Notes under the pieces: generated by a model
Databases searched by the model: none
Seen by the model: the letters and a program-made list of their open reading frames with translations, nothing else
What the model was told of the DNA's origin: nothing
Source: ZC4RG20 sp963702105
Lineage (GTDB): Bacteria; Pseudomonadota; Gammaproteobacteria; Steroidobacterales; Rariloculaceae
DNA length: 64,000 nt
Reading direction: 5' to 3'
NCBI GenBank assembly: GCA_963702105.1
Contig: OY969712.1
Coordinates: 1,984,001 to 2,048,000, forward strand
Program-made: the position numbers and the translations under genes
Shown here: positions 58,201 through 64,000 of the stretch, piece by piece
Layout of the letters: every line of letters begins with the position of its first letter
Numbering within the stretch: position 1 is the first letter of the stretch

Positions 58201-59777
58201 CGGCGTGCGCCCTCCCGCTCGCGCCCGAAGCTGAACTGCACGGGCCGCGGCTCGTAGCGTCGGCCTTCCGCACGCGCCCGGCGCCGCTCGGGCTCCATGG
58301 CCGTGAGCTGAGCCCGGGCCTGTTCCCGATAGCCGACATTGTTGTAGGCGCAGAACGGGATCTGCTTGCCGCCCGGCAGCAGGAATTCCTTGCAGCACTT
58401 CATGAGGTTCTTCTGATTGAAAGTCCACGGGTCCATGAAGTCCTGCAGCATGATCATGAACATGTGCTCGGCGAGGTCGCCGACCGTGAAGCCTTCCGCG
58501 AGCCCGCAGGCCTCGCACGAGAACGCGAACTGCTCGACGGCTCTATCCGAGCCCGGCACGGCCGCCGAGGAGAACAGGCCCTCGAGCACGCGGCGCACCT
58601 CGAGGCCGAAATCGGGCACGACCCGGTTCGCGATGTAGTCGAGGTAGTTGCCGACGTTGAGGATGCGCGGCAGCGGCGTGACGCTCTCCCCGTCCACGAA
58701 GGCGTACGTGACCGAGTTGCAGGTCGGGAAACAGCACGGTACGGGCACGAAATCCGTCGAGACGAATCGGCCAGCCGTCTGCGCCTCGATGAGCCGCACG
58801 ACGTCGGGGATCGTCATGCGCTCGAGGGGATCGTGCCGCGCGTGGCGGCCGGCATGGAACGCGGGCTGGAAGTTGATGCCCCGGACGGCCGGGTGGCGCA
58901 TCCCGAACTCGATGATCCGGCCGATCTCGTGATCGTTGACGCCGCGCTCGACGGCCGGCACGAGCGTGACGCCGAGCCCGATCTCGGCGAGCCGGTCGAG
59001 CGCGCGGAGCTTCTCCTCGAGGATGTCGGGCTCGCCGCGCAGGAGCCGGTACGTCTCCGAGTCGAAGCCGTCGAACTGAAAGTACAGCGACGGCCGCACG
59101 TCTGCGAGCTGCTCGAGAAAGCGGTCGTCGCGCGCGATGCGCTTGCCGTTCGTGTTGATCATGACGAAGCGGATGTCGCGCGCTTGCGCCGCGCGAACGA
59201 AATCGACGATGAGCGGATGTACGGTCGGCTCGCCGCCCGAGAACTGCACGACCTCGGGTGTGCCTTCGGTGCGCACGAAGTCGTCGAGCATCTGCTCGAC
59301 TTCCTCGAGCGTGAGGTTGAAGCCCGGCTGCGCGTCCGCGAAGCACAGCGGGCAATCCATGTTGCAGGTGCTGTTGACCTCGATGACGCCGACGCAGGCG
59401 TGCTGCTGATGATCCGGGCACAGGCCGCAATCGTGCGGGCAGCCTTCCGCGACCTCGGTGCCGTAGGCGAGCGGTATCGTGCCCGGCTTGTTGTACTTGC
59501 CGAACGCCGCATAGCCTTCCGCGTCCGCGTAGACGAGCGCCTCGAATGGGCCGCAGTCCGGGCAGCGCTTGCGCAGGTACACCTTGCCCTCGCGCAGGAT
59601 GACCTGCGCGTCGAGCACGCGACGGCAGCGCGGACAGATGCTGCGTGTGAGCTCGTAAAATACGTAGTCGGCGTCGCGCTTGGCGGCGCGGGTCGGCTCG
59701 CGGCTCGGTTCGCCGTTCGGCGGGCGCATCGTTTCGCCGCTCGGCTCGCGGGTTGGTCCCGGCGTTCGTTGCTGCAT
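58197..59777 (-). CDS. Radical SAM protein of the MJ0619/Tes class
   Basis: 526 residues from ATG 59777 (GAGG upstream). The N-terminal zinc ribbon is ICPRCRRVLDAQVILREGKV and CPDCGPFEALVY. Then TEVAEGCPHDCGLCPDHQQH and the radical SAM CNMDCPLC triad, FSGGEPTVHPLI, INTNGKRIARDD, YFQFDGFDSETYRLLRGE and FQPAFHAGRHARHDPL. Late cysteines include CCFPTCNSVTY, CEACGLAEG and KCCKEF. Extra clusters are likely. Known relatives make tetraether lipid bonds or methylate pterins; the bacterial role is unclear. Confidence 0.85.
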   Translation of the reverse strand: MQQRTPGPTREPSGETMRPPNGEPSREPTRAAKRDADYVFYELTRSICPRCRRVLDAQVILREGKVYLRKRCPDCGPFEALVYADAEGYAAFGKYNKPGTIPLAYGTEVAEGCPHDCGLCPDHQQHACVGVIEVNSTCNMDCPLCFADAQPGFNLTLEEVEQMLDDFVRTEGTPEVVQFSGGEPTVHPLIVDFVRAAQARDIRFVMINTNGKRIARDDRFLEQLADVRPSLYFQFDGFDSETYRLLRGEPDILEEKLRALDRLAEIGLGVTLVPAVERGVNDHEIGRIIEFGMRHPAVRGINFQPAFHAGRHARHDPLERMTIPDVVRLIEAQTAGRFVSTDFVPVPCCFPTCNSVTYAFVDGESVTPLPRILNVGNYLDYIANRVVPDFGLEVRRVLEGLFSSAAVPGSDRAVEQFAFSCEACGLAEGFTVGDLAEHMFMIMLQDFMDPWTFNQKNLMKCCKEFLLPGGKQIPFCAYNNVGYREQARAQLTAMEPERRRARAEGRRYEPRPVQFSFGREREGARR

Positions 59778-59779
59778 TG

Positions 59780-61222
59780 TCACCTCGCGCGTTTCGTCGG
59801 CCGGCGGCCGAAGCCCGACCACCGTCGCACGAGTTTACCCGCTGTGCCGTCGAGGAACCGCTCGAGGACCGCGTCGCCCGCGATCTGCTGAAGGGGCGTT
59901 CCGTAGGTCGGATAGGGGTGGATGGCCGCGCCGAGATCCTCGAGCCTCGACCCCTTGGCGAGCGCCAACACGATCTCGCCGAGCACCTCGCCCGCGCGCC
60001 GGGCCACGATCGTCGCGCCGAGCAGCGTGCCGTCGCGCCGGGCGACGAGCTTCACGAAGCCCGCGGTGTCGCCGTCGCAGACGGCTCGATCGGCGCGTTC
60101 GAGATCCCAACGATGGACGCGCGCGTCGGCGCCGAAGCGGGCCGCTGCCTCGCGCGCCGTCAGCCCCGCCTGGGCGAGCTCGGGATCGGTGAAGGTCACG
60201 CGCGGCACGGCCGCCGCGACGCCGCGGGCGCTGCCGGGCAGCAGCGCATTCCGCGCGGCATGAAAGCCTTGCCAGCCCGCATAGTGCGTGAATTGCTCGG
60301 CGCCGAGCACGTCGCCCGCGGCGTAGACGTGCTTGACGTTCGTTCGCAGCCGATCGTCTACGCGGACTCCGGCGGCCGAATGCTCGACGCCGGCCCTGCC
60401 GAGATCGAGGTCCGAGACGTTCGGCGCGCGGCCCGTCGCGACGAGCAACCGGCCGCCGCGCAGCCATTCGCCGCCGGCCGCGACCTCGACGCCCGCCCCG
60501 TCGCCGCCGTCGCGGCGCACCGACTCGGCGGCCGCCCCGACGATGCGAATCCCTTCCCGCTCGAGGACGGACCGCAGGACCTCGCGCGCCTCCTCGTCCT
60601 CGCGGGGCAGCCACTGCTCGGCCGCCAAGGTGACCCGAGCCCCGAGACGCGCGTAGGCCTGGGCGATCTCCGCGGCCAGGGGCCCGCCGCCGACGACGGT
60701 CAGGCTCTCGGGCAGAACGTCGTTCTCGAAGACGGATTCGGACGTCCAGAACGGCACCGCGCTCAAGCCCGGGATGGCCGGCACGCGCGGCCGCGCGCCC
60801 GTCGCGACGATGAAGTGCCGACCTCGGACGCGCCGCTCGCCGACGCCGAGCGTACCGGCGTCGATGAAGCGGCCCACTCCGCTCAGCACGTCGACACCCT
60901 CCGCCTCGAGCGCCGCCGGCGTCTCGGCCGCATGGACCCTCTCGACGGATCGCCGGACATAGTCGCGAACTCGTCCCATGTCGACCACGGGCGGCCCCAC
61001 CGTGATGCCGTACTCGGCCGCGCTCCGGATCTCGTGGGCGACCCGCGCAGCCCTGAGCAGCGCCTTGCTGGGCACGCAGCCCGTCCAGGTGCAGTCGCCG
61101 CCGATGCGATCGAGTTCCACGAGCGCGACGCGCGCGCCGACCCGCGCCGCGAAGCGGGCCGCAACGAGACCCGCCGGGCCGGCGCCGATTACGACGAGGT
61201 CGTAGGGCTTGTCTTCTTGCAT
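59780..61222 (-). CDS. Flavin disulfide oxidoreductase (MerA/lipoamide dehydrogenase-like)
   Basis: 480 residues. FAD motif DLVVIGAGPAGLVAARFAARVG, redox pair in GGDCTWTGCVPSKALL, NAD-binding TVVGGGPLAAEIAQAYARLG, and a C-terminal HPYPTYGTPLQQ. Family members reduce mercury, lipoamide or glutathione analogues. No MerR or mercury gene is near. It lies directly upstream of the radical SAM enzyme (2-base gap), suggesting an electron-supply role. Confidence 0.88.
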   Translation of the reverse strand: MQEDKPYDLVVIGAGPAGLVAARFAARVGARVALVELDRIGGDCTWTGCVPSKALLRAARVAHEIRSAAEYGITVGPPVVDMGRVRDYVRRSVERVHAAETPAALEAEGVDVLSGVGRFIDAGTLGVGERRVRGRHFIVATGARPRVPAIPGLSAVPFWTSESVFENDVLPESLTVVGGGPLAAEIAQAYARLGARVTLAAEQWLPREDEEAREVLRSVLEREGIRIVGAAAESVRRDGGDGAGVEVAAGGEWLRGGRLLVATGRAPNVSDLDLGRAGVEHSAAGVRVDDRLRTNVKHVYAAGDVLGAEQFTHYAGWQGFHAARNALLPGSARGVAAAVPRVTFTDPELAQAGLTAREAAARFGADARVHRWDLERADRAVCDGDTAGFVKLVARRDGTLLGATIVARRAGEVLGEIVLALAKGSRLEDLGAAIHPYPTYGTPLQQIAGDAVLERFLDGTAGKLVRRWSGFGRRPTKRAR

Positions 61223-62589
61223 GCTCCGGTCCGGTCGGCTGCGCGCTCGGGGACGGGATTCGCGGGCCGCAGGCGCTTCAGCGCGAGGAGCGCGAGCCCT
61301 GCCAGCGCGGCTGTGCCGTAGACCAGCCCGTCCACGCCGAAGGCCACCCCGAGCGCCGCGGCCAGCCCGGAGCCGAACGCCGCGCCGATGCCGAGCAGCG
61401 CGGAGTAGATACCCATGGCCGCGCCGCCGCCGCCCGCTTCGGCGCCGAGCGCACCGGCAAGGAGCGCGAGCGCCGCCGGCGAGAAGCCGCTCTCGACCAT
61501 GATGGTGACCGCCGTGACTCCTGCGAGCGGCCACCGCGCCGGGGGCCAGGCGAGATGGTTGAAGGCCAGCAATTCGCCGCTCACCCCGAGCATTGCGAGC
61601 AGCGTGACGCGCAGGGCCCGCGGCAGCGCGATGCGCGGCAGCACGCGGCTCCAGGCCGCGACGCCGGCGCCGAAGACGAGCGAGTAGCCGAGCAGCATCC
61701 ATCCCACGCGTTCCGTATGCGCGGCGAACACGCCGTCGAGGAACTGGCCGGTGAGCGGGCGGCGCGTCAGCAGAAATGCGAGCGTCGGGCCGAGCCAAAG
61801 GCCTACGATCGCGTTCATGCAAAGCCACACCGGCACGAGGCGGCGGAGCTGCGCATTGCGCAGGGCGCGCACGAGGTCGGAAACGGGACCGGCCATGCTC
61901 ACGGCGCGGCTGCGATGCGCTGCGTGGCCCGCGTCGTGCGGCGGCGGCCGCCCCGGTGCGCCGGCGTAGAGCAGCAGCGCGGCGACCCCGTAGGCGGCCG
62001 CAACGGCGCCGAAGGCGGCCGTCTGCAGCCGCGCCCACAGCTCGGCGCCGAGCAGGCCGCCGAGCGCGATGCCGCCGAGCAGCGAGAGCTCGAACAAGCT
62101 CATCGCGCGGGCGCGCAGCGCCGGGTCGCGGCGGCTCATGTGGGTCAGATGCGCGAGCAGCGGCGGTGTGACCGCGGCCGCGCCGACGCCTTCGGCGGCG
62201 CGCGTCGCGAACAAAGCGGCGGGCCAAGTCGAGAGGCCGAATCCGAGGACCGAGAGGCCGCCCAGGACGGATCCCAGCGCCATGATTCGCCGCGGCGGCG
62301 CGAGGTCGGCCAGCACGCCGAGCGGCACGGCCGCGACGACCTCGGCCGCGAACGCGACGGCGCCGAGGGCGCCGGCAAGCCCCGCACCAAACCCCGCGCC
62401 AAAGCCCGTGCCCAAGGCCGCGTGCCGGGCCGTCAAGCGGGCGAGATACAGGCCGGCGAGTACGGCGCTCGCACCGGCGGCGATGCGCTGCAGGGCATTG
62501 CCCGAAAGTGCGAGGGCGAGGCGGCGCCGGTCTTTGCCCGCAAAGGCTGCTTCGCCGGTGCCCGTCGCAACCCGGTCTCCGGGCGGCAA
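61189..62589 (-). CDS. MFS transporter
   Basis: About 466 residues with some 12 hydrophobic segments, e.g. GAVAFAAEVVAAVPLGVLAD, GSVLGGLSVLGFGLSTWPAAL, FELSLLGGIALGGLLGAELW, and LLGIGAAFGSGLAAALGVAF. GVLADLAPPRRIM is the loop 2-3 motif of the major facilitator family. The start is uncertain: no ATG lies close, and TTG 62589 is a tentative choice. The end overlaps the oxidoreductase gene by 34 bases. Substrate unknown; it may export the product of the downstream cluster. Confidence 0.7.
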   Translation of the reverse strand: MPPGDRVATGTGEAAFAGKDRRRLALALSGNALQRIAAGASAVLAGLYLARLTARHAALGTGFGAGFGAGLAGALGAVAFAAEVVAAVPLGVLADLAPPRRIMALGSVLGGLSVLGFGLSTWPAALFATRAAEGVGAAAVTPPLLAHLTHMSRRDPALRARAMSLFELSLLGGIALGGLLGAELWARLQTAAFGAVAAAYGVAALLLYAGAPGRPPPHDAGHAAHRSRAVSMAGPVSDLVRALRNAQLRRLVPVWLCMNAIVGLWLGPTLAFLLTRRPLTGQFLDGVFAAHTERVGWMLLGYSLVFGAGVAAWSRVLPRIALPRALRVTLLAMLGVSGELLAFNHLAWPPARWPLAGVTAVTIMVESGFSPAALALLAGALGAEAGGGGAAMGIYSALLGIGAAFGSGLAAALGVAFGVDGLVYGTAALAGLALLALKRLRPANPVPERAADRTGACKKTSPTTSS

Positions 62590-62893
62590 GACGAAATGGG
62601 CCGGCAGAGTCGGCGTGCGCCTCCATGACGTTCGGGCGGCGAATCGTCTCCCTCCCCGGTAGCGGTGCCGCCGTCGCGGCGCCCTGCGCGTATGGTCCCT
62701 GCAGTTCGACCGCAGATCAATGGGGGCCGACGGCTGCGGGGCTCGGATAGGGGGTGAGCAAAAGGCCGTGCGGCTTGGTTCCTCCGCTGCTGCGCGCCGA
62801 CGCGCCCGCTCGGGCGCGCGGACGATCCGATACAATGAAGGATTTGCGCGCGTCCGCACGGCGCCGCCGCATCGCAATGTGAAAGGGAACGCC
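62590..62893. other. Divergent intergenic region upstream of yghU-like gene
   Basis: Contains the uncertain 5' end of the leftward MFS gene and the promoter for the rightward GST gene. A TACAAT hexamer at 62831-62836 could be a -10, but no good -35 is at the right distance. GAAAGGGAAC lies before ATG 62894. No repeats or RNA genes were recognised. Confidence 0.4.
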
Positions 62894-63800
62894 ATGGCCG
62901 ACAACGACGACTCCGCGAACAACCAGCCCCCCGGATACGTACCGCCCAAGGTCTGGACCTGGGACAAACCGAGCGGCGGGCAATTCGCCAACATCAACCG
63001 GCCCGTCTCCGGCCCGACGCACGAGAAGCCGCTGCCCGTCGGCAAGCACCCATTGCAGCTCTATTCGCTGGGCACGCCGAACGGGGTCAAGGTCACGATC
63101 ATGCTCGAGGAGCTCCTGGCCCGCGGGCATGAGGGCGCCGAATACGACGCCTGGCTCGTTGACATCGGCCAGGGCGATCAGTTCGGCAGCGGCTTCGTCG
63201 AGATCAATCCGAACTCGAAGATTCCGGCCATGAGGGATCATTCGACGGATTCCGCCGACGCGGCTGTTCGAGAGCGGCTCTATCCTTTTCTACCTGGCCG
63301 AGAAATTCGGAGAGCTCTTGCCGAGCGAGCAGCCGGAGCGCGCGGAGGCGATGAATTGGCTCATGTGGCAGATGGGTGCGGCACCATTCGTCGGCGGCGG
63401 CTTCGGCCACTTCTATGCCTACGCGCCGTTCAAGATCGAATACGCCATCGATCGGTACGCCATGGAGACCAAGCGCCAGCTCCACGTGCTCGATACGCAT
63501 TTGGCACAGCGCGAGTACCTGGTCGGCCCCGAATACACGATCGCCGATATCGCCGTGTTCCCCTGGTACTCGAGCATCATGCAGAACGCTTACCAGGGCG
63601 CCGAGTTCCTCTCGGTACACGAGTATCGGCACCTGGCACGCTGGGTGGAGCAGATCGCCGCGCGCGAGCCCGTCCAGCGCGGGCGCCTCGTGAACGTGGG
63701 CCGCGGCCCAGAGGAATTCCGCGTGCGCGAACGCCACGAGGCCGCCGACATCGATCCCGTGCTCGCACGGGTCAGGGCCGCCCGCGCGCACGGGCGCTGA
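62894..63800 (+). pseudogene. yghU: YghU-type glutathione transferase with frameshift
   Basis: Frame one from ATG 62894 gives KVWTWDKPSGGQFANINRPV, HPLQLYSLGTPNGVKVTIML and FGSGFVEINPNSKIPAM. A one-base slip near 63260 then ends the match. The second frame resumes with FESGSILFYLAEKFGELLPS, MNWLMWQMGAAPFVGGGFGH, EYLVGPEYTIADIAVFPWY and ends at TGA 63798-63800. The span of 907 bases is one more than a multiple of three, so a single inserted base explains the break. This matches the double-GSH YghU/Ure2-like class. Error or real mutation cannot be told apart. Confidence 0.85.
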
Positions 63801-63826
63801 AAAAGGGGCTCTGACCCCTTTTTCAG
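63797..63826. terminator. Bidirectional palindrome, fourth copy
   Basis: Perfect 12-bp stem CTGAAAAAGGGG (63797-63808) and CCCCTTTTTCAG (63815-63826), loop CTCTGA. TGA stops of both convergent genes lie in the arms (63798-63800 and, on minus, 63825-63823). Same loop and stem core as the copies at 26357 and 39265. Confidence 0.82.
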
Positions 63827-64000
63827 TTGCCGAGCTCGAGCGCTCCGGTCTGCACGCCGTCTACGGACCCCTCGGTGAGCCATTCGAGCGAGGCGCGGAA
63901 CAGCACGAGGTGGTTGCGCTCCCACATCGCGTTGTGGGAGGAACAGGCGAGATCGACGATGACCTTGGCGCCGGCGCCGAGGTCTTCGTACAGCGCATGC
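63823..64000 (-). CDS. Alpha/beta hydrolase, C-terminal fragment
   Basis: The gene enters from beyond the right edge and ends at TGA 63825-63823. The visible part reads ALYEDLGAGAKVIVDLACSS, then HNAMWERNHLVLFRASLEWL and TEGSVDGVQTGALELGN. The S-S-H-N-x-x-W-E element is the catalytic-histidine region of a lipase-like alpha/beta hydrolase family. Only the last 58 residues are visible, so function cannot be specified. Confidence 0.7.
   Translation of the reverse strand, partial: HALYEDLGAGAKVIVDLACSSHNAMWERNHLVLFRASLEWLTEGSVDGVQTGALELGN

Overview
This window is GC-rich chromosomal DNA from a gammaproteobacterium. The gene orders fabG-acpP-fabF-pabC-mltG-tmk-holB-pilZ and gspG-H-I-J-K-L-M-N, the AddB/AddA-like repair pair and the E. 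coli-like dif site all fit. The genus cannot be fixed from sequence alone. A Nevskiales/Steroidobacterales/Xanthomonadales-type relative is plausible, and the betaine-synthesis methyltransferase at the left edge suggests some salt tolerance. Coordinates below are within the window.

Left part, 698-18309: a small tailed-phage prophage sits exactly at the chromosome dimer-resolution site. A dif sequence (698-725) matches E. coli dif at 27 of 28 positions. A perfect 35-bp direct repeat (709-743 and 18275-18309) that begins at the 6-bp dif central region flanks about 17.5 kb of phage DNA. No integrase or replication gene is visible, so host XerC/XerD is the likely integrase. Nearly all phage genes form one tightly overlapping leftward operon: terS, terL, portal, two small genes, scaffold, SU10-type capsid, adaptor, holin, fibre, a JAMM-like peptidase, a tail nozzle, internal virion proteins and a glycosyltransferase-like gene. 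Downstream lies a 1.3-kb non-coding stretch (2003-3293) full of perfect short hairpins, with a duplicated structured unit whose stems covary. It is a strong candidate for a large structured RNA. Two paralogous OB-fold-like genes and one rightward HTH-like gene complete the element. A sigma70-like promoter at the right end points rightward and uses the dif central region as its -10. In the circular phage it would drive the HTH gene, and integration separates the two.

Host genes, 18419-33406: an exported barrel-like protein, an M48 protease, a DUF6491-like lipoprotein, GlpQ, a lone TIR-like protein, an EEP-family phosphohydrolase, a FadJ-type beta-oxidation protein, and a double cyclic-nucleotide-binding/rhodanese sensor. 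These are followed by the fatty-acid/cell-envelope/replication operon fabG-acpP-fabF-pabC-mltG-tmk-holB-pilZ, headed by a rhombosortase gene.

33485-39266: the type II secretion block gspG to gspN, divergent from the rhombosortase, which is a biologically sensible pairing. gspI has a one-base insertion that artificially joins it to gspJ. 39274-63800: AddA/AddB-like nuclease-helicases, AlaA-type aminotransferase, sulfurtransferase, EtfBA, RlmJ, an epimerase-like protein, an OB-fold lipoprotein, quinol nitric oxide reductase, TatA, a ClC transporter, and a leftward cluster of MFS transporter, flavin disulfide oxidoreductase, MJ0619/Tes-type radical SAM enzyme and methyltransferase. The window ends with a frameshifted YghU-type glutathione transferase and the tail of an alpha/beta hydrolase. 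A dispersed palindrome built around GGG-CTCTGA-CCC ends several convergent gene pairs.
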